Below, piece after piece: positions 1-11,335 of a stretch of 64,000 nucleotides of DNA. How positions within the stretch are numbered: position 1 is the stretch's first letter; each line of letters opens with the position of its first letter. A program made the position numbers and the translations under genes. The DNA is from Adiantum capillus-veneris (lineage: Eukaryota; Streptophyta; Polypodiopsida; Polypodiales; Pteridaceae), in assembly GCA_014529385.2 (NCBI GenBank), contig CM043955.1:140666140-140730139 (forward strand), given 5' to 3'. The notes below the pieces were generated by a model, which had not been told where the DNA came from, made no database searches, and worked only from the letters and a program-made list of their open reading frames with translations.

Positions 1-1253
1 TATCCAAAATATAGTGAGTATTGATTTGACACAAGGAGAAAGAAAGGAGTACTTAGCAATGTTGGACAAGTTTCCAAATCTTTTCATTACCTCATATCAG
101 AAAATAAGGGGTTTTGTTGGGGATCCTATGAAAATTGAGCTAGTTGAAGGGGCAAAAGCAATCAAACAGAAATTAAGAAGGATGGGCAAGGAGCAGATGA
201 ATGCTTTAAAGGAAGAAGTGGATAAGATTTTGGATGCAGGGTTCATTGTTCCAATGGATAATGATGAATGGGTGAACCTTGTAGTAGTCACCCCAAAGAA
301 AGATGGATGGTTGAGAGTTTGTGTCGATTACAATGTGGTGACCAAGAAAGATCCTTACCCTTTGCCTTTTATTGATCAATTGTTAGATGTAGTGGCTGGT
401 TTTGAAAGATACGGTGTGTGTGTAATGGGTATTCAGGATACTTTCAGCTTATCCTTGCTCTTGCAGACCGAAAAAAGACTACTTTATCACGCCATGGGAT
501 TGTTTCTGCTTTTGTTGCCTTCCTTTTGGGTTGACAAATGGGTAGGGAGCTTTTGAAAGGAAAGTGGATTGGGTCCTTACCCGTTCCTTGGAAGGTTTGT
601 CAAAGGGTTCATATATGATTTTTGTGTATATAGTTCAAGGAAAGAGCATGTTCAAAAGCTTGAAATGACTTTTGCAAGGTATGATGAATGCGGGGGCCAG
701 CTTAACCCTAAAAAATGTCATTGGCACAGCCACGGGTGAAGCTTCTTCGACATGTTATTTCACAAAATGGAATTGAAGCAGATCCAGAGAAAGTGGAGGC
801 TTTGCTGTTACTGTCATATCCAAAAGATACTAGATAGTTGGCCACCTTCATACAAAAAGTTAAATATTTGTCTCGCTTCATATCTTTGGCATCATAGCTA
901 TTGTATCCATTGCAACAAACAGTTAAGAATGATCCCTTGGAGTGGTTTCATGACTGTGACGAGGTTTTTGATAGAGTTAAAGAGGTTTTGAGTACGCTCC
1001 CCATTATGCAGGCTCTTGATTGGGAAAAGGTGTTTTATGTTAACCCATCAATGGGAGATGATGCTATTGGAGCTATGTTATTACAAAGGGGGAAGGAATC
1101 TCAGTATATGAAGCCTGTTCATTATGCTAGCAGAGTGAAGACTCCTCATGAAAGAGATTGTTTTTGAGATTGAATTGGTGATGACCAGTATGGTTTATGC
1201 TTGCAGACGATTCAGACACTACCTACTGAAGAAATCCTTCACCTTTCTCACCA
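1..1253 (+). pseudogene. Ty3/gypsy RT-RNase H segment, copy 1 (broken)
   Basis: The window opens inside a gypsy-type pol. The frame at 14-556 carries the RT N-terminal region: a lead-in where the primer-grip side enters (EGAKAIKQKLRRMGKEQ), then LDAGFIVP, then the RVCVDYN and KDPYPLPFIDQLLD blocks typical of plant gypsy RT. Later frames (901-1167) hold the RNase H-like connection with AMLLQRGKESQ, VHYASRVKTPHERDCF and, after a shift, CRRFRHYLLKK. No intact YxDD catalytic box is readable because of frameshifts around 480-760. It is a near-identical direct copy of 4,858-6,111 (offset about 4,857), so a segmental duplication or a second copy of the same element. Role when intact: reverse transcription of the element RNA. 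It is a dead fragment. Confidence 0.88.
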
Positions 1254-1312
1254 CATTAGGAGAAAGTTGGACTCACTTTTGGGCCCTGTAAGAAGTGCCA
1301 CGTCGGCTTAGA
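1254..1312 (+). repeat. Transposon-terminus copy (left TIR of the 12.85-kb element)
   Basis: The 32 bases at 1,254-1,285 begin CATTAGGAGAAAG and match the left terminus of the large DNA element at 6,112-6,143. The similarity continues through TGTAAGAAGTGCCACGTCGG and stops near 1,312. The junction with the RT segment is the same as in copy 2, so copy 1 was duplicated after the DNA element inserted, and most of the insertion was then lost or was never copied. No matching right end is visible before 1,914. Confidence 0.6.
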
Positions 1313-1464
1313 AGAGAACACAAGAAAAATATTAGAGATTAAGGTCATGCCATCTCAATGTAACCCAGTTACATAGATGAAAAATACAAAAGGCCTCCAT
1401 AAATTGATGTCGTCGAGTATAAGATGCAGCATTACTCTCTAAAAACTTCAATAGATTAGGTCAT

Positions 1465-1895
1465 TTGTGGGGTCAAATGGGAAAAAACTTGCAAAGGATG
1501 GGGTTGAAAATCCTTCAAGATGCTCTTGTAAATGAAACCATGGAAAAAACTCAACGAGAGAAGCCAAAATCAAAACATGTGCCAGCAAACAAGGTTGAAG
1601 ATGATTATAAGGGAGAAGAAGGGAAAATCACCCTATCACTAGAGCACAAGAGAGTGAAGAAAATTTCCATACTTGATAGTGGGGTTAGGGTAGCCATTGC
1701 TACAAAACATATCTAAAATAAGTGGCGAAGACCAGCTCTCACAAAAATATGTATGAAACTGCAACTAGTATAGAGATTTGTTGGCAGATCTTTGAGCATG
1801 CTTGAATAGATGATTTATCTTCATGTGGTATTGAATATAAGCATACTTTTGCCATTGTAGATTTTGGTAAAAGAAACAATTTTGAGATTAGTTTG
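1465..1895 (+). pseudogene. Retropepsin-like fragment of the W-[IV]-P-K element family
   Basis: A frame at 1,465-1,716 ends with ISILDSGVRVAIATKHI, an aspartic-protease DSG box. After a stop the same frame continues with a KLQL block and then CGIEYKHTFAIVDFGK. The same order occurs in the minus-strand element at 58,845-58,480 (AILDSGVDVAIATKEVW, then IVDFGKKNN, then a LGRPFMRQ-type block). This is therefore a fragment of that family and not the protease of the neighbouring gypsy element. It is broken by a stop at about 1,716 and lies just upstream of the gypsy 5' LTR. The flanking parts of 1,313-1,464 show nothing I recognise. Confidence 0.5.
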
Positions 1896-1913
1896 AGGCA
1901 ATCATTTATACAT

Positions 1914-3060
1914 TGTCAGGCATTTTTTGGATGAAGATAGAGTCAGTGATCCATGCTAAAATGCTTGCTCACTAGCCTCGAGTACATAGATGTACATAAT
2001 GCTTTGAGTTTTTAGAGTGCTCTTGTAGAATTTATGTATAAAGGCTTGGTCCTGCTTAGTCATTTGCAAGAGTTTTGGATTGTTTGAACTTCTAAAATGT
2101 GGTTTTCAATGAGTATTTTCAGTCATGCTTGATAGCCAGTGAATCGGACTCATACATCATGAGTTACATGCATTTGAAATGGGCGGTTCCTTACTTCGAA
2201 AGTGGGCGCGGATGCATGCGAGGAGAGGCAAGTGGGCCAATTTTCTGGATTTAATTAGAAAATGTGTGGTCAAGGATTCTAGAAATATCCAAAGTGATAA
2301 GCTCCAAGCCGGAGCTTTACAACGTCGCATTCGGTGCTCAGAGTCACCCGTCACGCCTCCACCAAGATTTCTCGGTGTGGGTGTTAGCAGTGGCTAGCAC
2401 ATGCTACACCGGTTATGCATCAAGCGCGAGATATGCTATGGATGTCACAATATTTTGAACACACTTTGTATAAGTCTTGGGCTCACTTGGAGTTCCAAAG
2501 TTGTATATGCTAGTTAACCCATAGTAGAAGGGATTGTGGTGAAAGCCTTTAAAAGGAAGCTTTTATGCAAGGAGGCTTCATTCTTGAGTATCCACTCTTG
2601 AGGATCCACTTTTGAGAGATCCCTCTCCCTTGAGTGTTCACTCTATGGCCTAGCCTTGAGCTTAATGCCCATGCTTGAGAGGCTAGTGCTAGCCATTGTA
2701 ATTAGAGTAAGCTATTCTTGATTAATCTAATCCTTATTTCACTCATTAGTCTCGTCTTCTCTACATTTCATTATGTCATGAAGTAGTATTACACTTTCAT
2801 TATTCTAGATTTGAGAGAGGTATGTACTTCTTGCTGTTAACCACTCCTATTCTTCTACAAGCATTTGATTTGTGATATTTAGCATCACTAATTAGGTTGA
2901 TTAAGTTGGGTCTTAATCTTGTAATTAGTGTGTGTGCCCTATTGTTTGTTTGTGTGTACATAGGTTTTATGAAGCTCTAGCACCATTCACCTATTGTGTG
3001 TAGCTATTGATGAAGTGCCGTGATTGACATGTGGCGTACTTATCATTAGTGTGCTTGGGG
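1914..3060 (+). mobile_element. 5' LTR of gypsy element I (right edge approximate)
   Basis: The block starts TGTCAGGCATTTTTTGGATG at 1,914. Its first 460 bases align with 21,010-21,470, which follows the integrase of the same element, as expected for a 3' LTR. The remainder to about 3,060 has no second copy in the window, so the 3' end is estimated. A TATA-like TTTAAAAGG lies near 2,550. No canonical TGGTATCAGAGC primer-binding site is seen after it. Small open frames at 2,179-2,458 inside the LTR are considered non-coding. Confidence 0.65.
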
Positions 3061-3317
3061 TTTCTAGTCTATGGTAAGTCGGACTTCGGTCGACTTGATG
3101 TGTGTAGGAGTTGATTGATTAGTGATGAGATTAGGTTTAGAGTTAGTCTTGCCATGGCTAATCTATACTTGCATTGTAGAGGTGATCTCTTGAATCCTCT
3201 ATTTCTATTCATCCGATGCTCGTGCTTCCATGCCCTAGCCGGGTTGCCGATCCACGGATTTGATAATTTTGGGTGGGTTGCGATTAGGTTGTCCAACATT
3301 TGGTGAAAAGGCCCGCC

Positions 3318-3764
3318 ACCTTCGAGGAGGCAATCACCATTGCCAGAGAGAAAGAATTGAAAGATCAAAAACTTAATGAATATGGGAAAGCGGTCCCTAA
3401 GCAAAATAATGGGAGCCAAAAGGAGAAGAATTAACCAAAAGCTGGAGGCCAACATGTTCAAAGGGCTGCTAATACCGAATAGTTACAACAAAGTACGTAA
3501 GACATGATGACCATGATGCAAGAATTGCCACTTAGTGTCCTTGGTGGTGGAGGTGGTCGTGGTCGTGGGTGTGGTAGAGAAATGGCTCAAGCATGTGAAG
3601 CTCAGCCTAATGCGAATGGTGGTCATAGACAAGGCGGTTTTGAGCCAAAGAGAAGGTTCATCCCCACTTGTTATAATTGCGGTGAACTTGGTCATATTAG
3701 CACTTATTGTTCAGAGCCAGCAAGGATGGGAGGGGATATTCCCACTTCCTCAACAGATTCCTAA
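3318..3764 (+). pseudogene. gypsy I gag C-terminal part with zinc knuckle
   Basis: Around 3,318-3,434 a frame reads FEEAITIARERKLKDQKL, a gag C-terminal-type helix, ending in a stop. A second frame at 3,504-3,764 is glycine/arginine-rich and contains one canonical CCHC knuckle, CYNCGELGHISTYC (C-X2-C-X4-H-X4-C), at about residues 54-67. The knuckle would bind element RNA during particle assembly. The N-terminal capsid part of gag is missing: only about 250 bases separate the LTR from this fragment. The order gag, protease, RT in the following 3 kb supports one element. Confidence 0.75.
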
Positions 3765-4223
3765 CAAAGCTAATGATTATGCATTGGATATACGAGGAGA
3801 TCAAGGTACTAGACAGGAAAATCAAGCCTCAACCTTGGGTGGTCATGAGGGTATTGTGCGGGTTGAAAAGAAAGACGCAGATGTGTTGCCAATAGGCAAA
3901 AGAGAGAGGGAAGGCTATGCAGCACCAGGGCCTAGCAGAGAAAGAAAGGGAAGCAGAAGGAGGGTAAAGATGCAAAAGCCAAGAGAAATAGAAAGCCTCG
4001 TAGACAATTTGAAGTGGCAGATTTGCCTTTCGGAGAAGGCCAAATAGCTTACAGTTTGAAGGAAGTCCTGATTGGGAGAAAAGTGGATTGTACTTTTGGA
4101 AAGTTGATGAATATGGTGCCCAAACTTAAAAGGTAGTGGAAGTCATTAGTGAATCCAGAAAAAGAGCCGAAGCATGGACAAGTCAGAGTGTTGTCTATGG
4201 GAGAGTGACCCGACATCTGTCCT

Positions 4224-4601
4224 GTGGTGAATGCTTGGCACAGAGGTGTGGGCATGGGAGAAGCCAACATTGATGGAGGTGCTCAAGTTTGTGTGATCAC
4301 AGAGTCATGTGTGGAGAGATTAGGTCTCATTATATGCGAAAGCTCTAGATTTTGGATTCGACTGGCAAACCTTGCCAAGGTAAAATGTTTGGGGGTGATC
4401 AATAATTTGGAAGTTGAAGTCGTTAATGTGAAGGTTATGGTGAACTTTCATGTTATGCCCGCTGGTCTGGGAGCTTTTTCTCTCATTTTGGGACAACCTT
4501 GGTTGAGAGATATTGGTGCCGTGCAAGATTGGCGCAAGGGCACAATTGGTGTGCATGACAAGAAGGGTGAAAAGAGAGTGTTTGATATGACTACCAAATA
4601 G
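4224..4601 (+). pseudogene. gypsy I retropepsin-like protease domain
   Basis: This 125-residue frame carries the expected two landmarks of a retroviral-type aspartic protease. One is IDGGAQVCVITESCVERLGL near residue 16, with DGG in place of the usual D[ST]G. The other is a hydrophobic stretch followed by FSLILGQPWLRDIGA near residue 88, the usual LGxxWL block of gypsy proteases. DGG may be inactive or a lineage variant. The frame stops at 4,601 and RT follows in another frame from 4,727, so the polyprotein is broken. When active it would cut Gag-Pol into mature proteins. Confidence 0.75.
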
Positions 4602-4726
4602 CCTATGGCACTTGAAGATGTGAGTGAGAATGATGAGTCCGAAACTACCAGTGTGATGATAGTCTTGAAGACTTAGAAAGTAGTAGTACTTCGAGTTCCA
4701 CTGATGAGGGTGAAGTTTCATTTTAG

Positions 4727-6111
4727 TTGCTAAACGAGGAACAAAAAGAAATTAGTGAAGTGTTGCAAGTATCAAGGAATATAAATGCTTCAAGCCGTTT
4801 AGAGAAACTTGAAGAGTTAATGCAACCTAAACAGGAACTACTAGTGAAGAAAGAGTTGATCCAAAATATAGTGAGTATTGATTTGACACAAGGAGAAAGA
4901 AAGGAGTACTTAGCAATGTTGGACAAGTTTCCAAATCTTTTCATTACCTCATATAAGGAAATAAGGGGTTTTGTTGGGGATCCTATGAAAATTGAGCTAG
5001 TTGAAGGGGCAAAAGCAATCAAACAGAAATTAAGAAGGATGGGCAAGGAGCAGATGAATGCTTTAAAGGAAGAAGTGGATAAGCTTTTGGATGCAGGGTT
5101 CATTGTTCCAGTGGATAATGATGAATGGGTGAACCCTGTAGTAGTCACCCCAAAGAAAGACGGATGGTTGAGAGTTTGTGTCGATTACAATGTGGTGACC
5201 AAGAAAGATCCTTACCCTTTGCCTTTTATTGATCAATTGTTAGATGTAGTGGCTGGTTTTGAAAGATACGGTGTGTGTGTAATGGGTATTCAGGATACTT
5301 TCAGCTTATCCTTGCTCTTGCAGACCGAAAAAAGACTACTTTTATCACGCCATGGGATTGTTTCTGCTTTTGTTGCCTTCCTTTTGGGTTGACAAATGGG
5401 TCGGGAGCTTTTGAAAGGAAAGTGGATTGGGTCCTTACCCGTTCCTTGGAAGGTTTGTCAAAGGGTTCATATATGATTTTTGTGTATATAGTTCAAGGAA
5501 AGAGCATGTTCAAAAGCTTGAAATGACTTTTGCAAGGTATGATGAATGCGGGGGCCAGCTTAACCCTAAAAATTGTCATTGGCACAGCCACGGGTGAAGC
5601 TTCTTCGACATGTTATTTCACAAAATGGAATTGAAGCAGATCCATAGAAAGTGGAGGCTTTGCTGTTACTGTCATATCCAAAAGATACTAGATAGTTGGC
5701 CACCTTCATACAAAAAGTTAAATATTTGTCTCGCTTCATATCTTTGGCATCATAGCTATTGTATCCATTGCAACAAACAGTTAAGAATGATCCCTTGGAG
5801 TGGTTTCATGACTGTGACGAGGTTTTTGATAGAGTTAAAGAGGTTTTGAGTATGCTCCCCATTATGCAGGCTCTTGATTGGGAAAAGGAGTTTTATGTTA
5901 ACCCATCAGTGGGAGATGATGCTATTTGAGCTATGTTATTACAAAAGGGGAGGGAATCTCAGTATATGAAGCCTGTTCATTATGCTAGCAGAGTGAAGAC
6001 TCCTCATGAAAGAGATTGTTTTTGAGATTGAATTGGTGATGACCAGTATGGTTTATGCTTGCACACGATTCAGACACTACCTGCTGAAGAAAACCTTCAT
6101 CCTTCTCACCA
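4727..6111 (+). pseudogene. gypsy I reverse transcriptase / RNase H-like region, copy 2
   Basis: The frame 4,727-5,392 holds an acidic linker and then the gypsy RT fingers/palm blocks (LDAGFIVP, RVCVDYN, KDPYPLPFIDQLLD). RT continues in shifted frames (FGLTNGSGAFERKVDWVLT near 5,380) and reaches the connection/RNase H region (HYASRVKTPHERDCF near 6,000, then FRHYLLKK). Several frameshifts and stops separate these pieces. The coding sense is cut at 6,111 exactly where a CATTAGGAG terminus begins, and resumes after 18,964 (YSLPPQLCNN..., then MKWVI, LQKFQFSFLVEEST). The DNA element therefore interrupts this pol gene. Confidence 0.88.
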
Positions 6112-6143
6112 CATTAGGAGAATGTTGGACTCACTTTTGGGCC
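6112..6143 (+). repeat. Left terminal inverted repeat
   Basis: It starts CATTAGGAGAATG, followed by TGGACTCACTTTTGGGCC, and mirrors 18,933-18,964 with three adjacent mismatches (positions 12-14). The next bases, TGTAAGAAGTGCCACGTCGG, are shared with copy 1 at 1,286-1,305. Between 6,144 and 6,432 only short minus-strand frames are open and none is recognisable. Confidence 0.8.
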
Positions 6144-6432
6144 CTGTAAGAAGTGCCACGTCGGCTTAGAGAGAGAAAATGAAAATGTTAAATTGTGCAT
6201 TTTATGTGATACTTTTCTGCGCAATCAAAAGCCAAAATGACATTCTTTGGTAGGTAGCCGCCGTCTTTATCATTCTTATCCTTCGTTCTCTTGTCAGGAG
6301 TCCAAGTAACCGTGTGACTAATGATTTGAAATGCCAACTTACAGGCATTCCCTCCATAAACATAAGCCACACGAACTCTATCAACTCTAAACTTGAGAAT
6401 ATGGCCTTCCCTCCCAAAACCTGAGATATTTC

Positions 6433-9100
6433 ATGAGTTTCGAGTCTCCGTCTTCTTCTCTATCAACTCTAGGAATGGAGAACGTTTCTTTTACTGATGG
6501 AAACACTAATTTGAACTTGCAATCCTCAGCCCCTTCATCTTTAACACTTACCCAAAGAAAGAACACACATCATCTTCATGTTGATGTATTGCAAGAGTAC
6601 GCACCGTTGCAAAAACGTAGGAGGGAGTCTTTCTTGTCTCAATGGGAGAAAGAACTTAGAAGGACAAACAAGGAACATCATTTGGATTTGTGGACCGATG
6701 GTTCTATTTATCCATAGGATCCTACGAAAAATGCGCCACCTCCCTTTGCTAATATCACTAACCTCTTACATTTCACAGGCGATGGCAAGGATGGGCTATT
6801 AGGATACACCGAACATTTGGAAATGAGAGGATTGAATGCGGAAAGGCAAAGAAACTTCCTAGCGATGGAGAACATGCAACTGAAGAAACTTAATGAAGCA
6901 TGCTCTCAAAAGATTTCATCAAACAGAGAGACAATCCAAGGCCTTGGGAAGAAGATCACAAGTTTGCGAGAGAAAGACACCGTGCTTGGTAGTCGGAAAA
7001 GAAAACGAGATCTGTGCAACATTAAGAACATGAAGGTTGGTAGTGGTGGCCTGAAAAAATGAATACGAGCTTTAAGGTAACTCGAAGTTTGTTTCTTCAA
7101 TGTGCTTCGTTAAGAAATGGATACACTTTACTATACATGATCATAACGCATGGTGCTTTTTTGGCAGGTCTTTACTGCATCCAAACTCGAACGGTGCAGG
7201 CTTTAATGCCGGAGTGCATTACAGCCGTCTAGTTCCAAAAGAAGTAGTTGAAGAGATGATAACTCAGAAAAAATTTCGTAAGTTGAAATGGGAGGCTACT
7301 TACCTCCTTCATGAACGAGAATCAGCTGGAACCAATGGAAGTGCAAGCAATACTTGATGAGAGTGGCATCTCACAGATGGGATACATGGAATTCTTCAAA
7401 GCATTAGCTAAAAAGTATCAAAATAAACTACAGAGAGGATCATTGCTGCCAAAGCTATCACATGTAAAGGCTGCTCGTCGACACGTAAATGATGAGGTGT
7501 TTGAGAAACTTGGGTCACCGTTCCATATTGAAGCAACGTTCTTAGGCAAGGGCAGTAGAGAGGTATAGTTTAACGAGAACAACAACCTCTTCATTGATCT
7601 TGAAGCATTGCAAAGGCATGCAGTTCACTTCTTTGACATCAGTCGAGAGGAGTGCGGTGGGGTTCTCAAGTTTATTTTGAAGCTCGACGAGTGCGAGGTC
7701 CTGAAGAACAAGAAGCTGGAGAGAGTCACCATTACCCTGATGAATAGAGCTCTGGATCCATCAATAACGAAAGAGGATCCATGATACTTCAGCGTACAAT
7801 CCGAAAACAACATTCTAACTCTAGGATCATTTCAGGTATACTTCGTTCACTCTATGATAACAAAAATATTGATTATTTGGTTGTTGATTTTGTGTAATCG
7901 TTTTTCACTGCAGGTTGATAAGGAAAATTTTGAAATCCTCGATTGGGTTTTTAGTCAAACCCAAATTCCTTCTATCATCATTGAACAAAAAAACGGAGCT
8001 GTTCTTTCAGTGGAAGGATTTGGTGACTACACAGTGGAATGGCACATGGCAGGTGACCTAAAGACTCTTAAGTGTATGTACAACATAACACACGGAGCAA
8101 ATATGGCAAATCCATGCTTATATTGCATGGCTGATGCACAATCTCTTGAGAGTGTGCAATGGAATAGAGCTCCCAACAGACATCTTCAAGATAAGACTTT
8201 TAAACCAGTGCTTGATATTCCTCTGAGTAGAGTCCACGTCTGTACACTTCATGCACTCTGTCGAATAATTGAAAAGGTGGTTCATTTGTACATTGTTTTG
8301 CATGGACATTAAAGCCAGAGAGTGAGTCGAAAAGAGTGATCAAAGCATTAGAGGGAGTGCTCTGAGACATTGGTTTGCATGGAGGCAATGTAAAAATCGA
8401 AGAGGACCCTAAGATGTCTCAAAGTCGGTACAAGGTACCGAGAAAAGCATCAATAGGTGGAGTGAAGGCAAGAAGGTTTCTTGGGTTTAGCCTCAAAGAT
8501 GCAGATAGAGAAGAAAGGAGAAACATGTTCAACAAATGGAAACAGTTACATAAAGTGGTTAAAGACAATTCTAGTGGTGGTGGGGCAATCCAGAATCACA
8601 AGGCAAACGTATAGAAATCACTAAATAAAAATTTCCATTACGTTGAGTAGCATTCTTGGGACCAAAGTAAGCTCACATCATTTCAAGCAGCCTTGCTGGA
8701 TTGGAAAAAGGCTTACCTTACAGGGTGGGGTGGGCAACATATCACACATTACATGGTGCATTGGCATTCTACGTATACAAAACAAATTTTTAAATTGTAC
8801 TCTACTGACCATTTTGTTTTATTTCAATACAGCACATACTGTTCAACCATGGTCCATATTTTGCCAAGACATACGGCTCACTATCAATATGGTCCACACA
8901 AGGCATAGAAAAAACCCACTACATGGCAAGAACAGGTTATTTTAAGCACACTAGACATGGGGGAGGAAAACAAAAGGCCAATAGCCTATTAGAGTTACAC
9001 CAATGGACTTATAGACGACTAATTCATAGAGCAAGGCAGAAGGAACTTCTTAAGAGTTCAGAAATTACACGGTCTTTACAACACATCGGCAAAGAGAAGA
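6433..9100 (+). pseudogene. Transposase-like gene of the large element, several exons, decayed
   Basis: Fragments in consistent order form one gene. 6,433-7,062 is hydrophilic and coiled-coil-like. 7,311-7,760 reads VKAARRHVNDEVFEKLG and then FFDISREECGGVLKFILKL. 7,920-8,310 reads EWHMAGDLKTLKCM, then ANPCLYCMADAQ, then VHVCTLHALCRIIEKV. 8,375-8,610 reads LHGGNVKIEED. After 8,640 comes WKKAYLTGWGGQHITHYM, joined across an intron to HILFNHGPYFAKTYGSLSIW and STQGIEKTHYMARTGYFKHT. Likely introns are 7,077-7,167 (less certain), about 7,835-7,914 and 8,756-8,832; the last keeps frame exactly. GDLK...CxxC...LHAL...EKTHY is a motif order I associate with eukaryotic cut-and-paste transposases, but I cannot name the superfamily or all catalytic acids. 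Stops at 7,567, 7,782 and 8,648 and at least one shift disable it. Confidence 0.55.
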
Positions 9101-9156
9101 AACAGATGGCTTGGGGAGCGTCAATTGTGGCGGAGCGCCATGCGAGGTGGCGACGG

Positions 9157-10917
9157 TCACGAGTCAGGAGCGGGAGAAGATGGACCTAAGCCCATTGTTT
9201 TTATCCTCTTCAATGCACCTCCTTCTTCCTCACTTTGTACCTCTCCGATGTGCAAGCTCTGTAGACGAGCTCGTTCCTCTGTTGATGGCAGCATCCCCAC
9301 GGGCATCAGGCATTTTCTTTCCCTCAGAAATAGCCGCTTGTTGTATGGATCTAAGCTTTCCGGGTCTTCAACCATTGTAGCCAGAGCCTGAGCTGTGTAG
9401 GACATGAAATAGGGGGCTCTAAGTGCTTGGCACCCATACCCAATGCCAAATACCCATAGAGCAAACTGTTTCTCAATCAGAATTAGTCTTTTTGTGTTTA
9501 GCGGGAGGGGGTGCCCACCACACAATCTTGTAATAACTTTCATTGCAAACAGTGGGAACTTTGCATTGTCATCGGATTATTCCTTGTGGTATATTATGAT
9601 CTACATAAAAATTGTAATGAATTTATGGGCCGTAAGTGAGATGAGTACAATTGCCAAGTACTTGAATTGTTTCTACAAACCTTTTTGTGGTTGAAACACC
9701 CGATGTAGTGAGACAACGCCGCATCCTTGCGTTGGACTCTAGTGACAAGCCCTTGCCGTGAGCCTCCCGCTCTTCTAAGCAAACTATCGTCATACACTAG
9801 CACCTGTCAATAGAAAATGATCATGGTATTTTATCACTGGGCCATCTCCAATACCATCTGAATGCACGACAAAAGATACCATCTGATTCTTGTCCATTTC
9901 CAGCATCGACCTCCCCCACAAGTGAATAGACTGACTGTTCATTACCTGTTCTCTGGGTGCCATGAGCCTATCCATGTTTTCCAACCCGAGTTGTTTTGTT
10001 GTCGATTCAAACTGCTCATTTGTTGGCAAATTGGCCTCTCCAGACTTCGCTTCATTTAATGTATCTTTGATCAGTTGCCACCCTGAAGTGAACTGTGATT
10101 CGCGGACAGCTGTCTCGGCAATAAGATGTTGGTCCACTCCATCATCATCCACAAACCCCATGTCTGCCTCACAAAAATTTGCAATTGCAGGTAGGCAGTA
10201 GTCCTCTCGTATATTGAGCTCATGCATGATATCTGTGAGCAGAACATAGTGGGTGTCGCCCACCATAGCAAAGCTGGGAGCACAATTCGGAGGCAAAGTC
10301 AATTCCTTACTTGGACTTTCTTGCTTGCACCCTATTGTTGCACCCACAAGAGAAACAAGAGTTAAGCCCGCATCAAATGTTTCCTTTAGTACCTCTACCC
10401 GCTCCTCTTCTGGTTTGAACTGCACCTCCACATTCTCTACCTCTTCCTCCAGAGCCAATGGACAACTACCGAAAGTTGTTGACTCGGATGTCTCTGACTC
10501 ACCATCCGCTTGCAAGTATAAGTAACAGACAAACCCGTGGTAGAGTTCCACTAAGTGACACTTTTTGAAGTGCTTCATACACGTGTCTTGTACAAGCAGT
10601 GCATTGGAGGGACACTTTGCTACACAGCGATTCAGTCTCCTTGAAGGACTCTTGTTAGGGTCCAGGTCGGCTGGGTGCACATATCTCATGCCATCAACTG
10701 TCATGGAATTGTCACAAGTGACTGCCTCATACTGTTGCAAAGGGGTGTGTACGCACTCAAATGAGCAATCTATAATCCTCTGTATAGAAAACTCTGCATT
10801 AAACATTCCTGATAGTTCTGGTGCACGGTGATGAGCATGGGCGTTGTATAAGAACATGAATAGTTTTTCTTCACATGTATCCTTGCTCACGTCTGTCTCT
10901 AGGACTATGATCCCCAT
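9157..10917 (-). pseudogene. Unknown three-exon gene of the large element, about 570 codons
   Basis: Exon 1 is 10,917-9,880. It starts MGIIVLETDVSKDTCEEKLF just after an acceptor-like TTTTTCTTTCAG, so a 5' UTR intron is likely. Intron 9,879-9,804 (76 bp, GTATCT...TGACAG) joins ...DKNQM to VLVYDDSLLRRAGG. Intron 9,680-9,601 (80 bp, GTTTGT...ATGTAG) joins ...CFNHKK to exon 3, which has one in-frame TAA and then runs KVITRLCGGHPLPLNTK to a natural stop at 9,157. Both splices keep frame. Exon 1 has several Cys (for example RCVAKCPSNALL) but no known zinc-finger spacing. Exon 3 ends in an acidic/basic tail. I do not recognise the family. It converges with the transposase-like gene. Confidence 0.6.
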
Positions 10918-10957
10918 GACTGAAAGAAAAAGCAAGCCAAAACTATTTGGTGTAGGT

Positions 10958-11335
10958 GACGTCAGTTGAGTCAGAACCCAGCGAGTAGGGGCCCCAAGAA
11001 TCTCCGAAGGGCCCTATTCGCTTGGTTCTATCCCATGCGATAATGTCATAGAAGGTTACGTCACTTGAGTCAGAACCAAGCGAATAGGGCCCCAAGAATC
11101 TCGTAAGGCCCCTATTTTCTTGGTTCTGTCCCATGCGCTAATGGCATAAAAGGTGATGGCTCTTGAGTCAGAACGAAGCGAATAGGGGCCCAAGAATATC
11201 TGAAGGCCCCTATTTGCTTGGTTCTGTCCCGTGCGCTAATGTCATAAAAGGTGACCTCGCTTGAGTCAGAACCAAGTGAATAGGGGCCCAAGAATCTCCG
11301 AAGGGCCCTATTCGCTTGGTTCTGTCATGTGACCC
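10958..11335. repeat. Hairpin array A, four units of about 98 bp
   Basis: The phrase GAGTCAGAAC recurs at 10,968, 11,067, 11,165 and 11,263 (spacing 99, 98, 98). Each unit holds a near-perfect inverted repeat of about 20 bp: GAACCAAGCGAATAGGGCCC, a loop of about 14, then GGGCCCTATTCGCTTGGTTC. Each unit also contains TGAGTCA, and the first has TGACGTCA, both bZIP-type sites. It lies between the 5' end of the unknown minus-strand gene and the minisatellite. The rest of the gap (11,336-11,654) shows nothing I recognise. Confidence 0.85.

Noticed and set aside
10943-11134. Short minus-strand protein from hairpin array A
   Set aside because: It is a direct translation of the repeat units and has repeat structure only.
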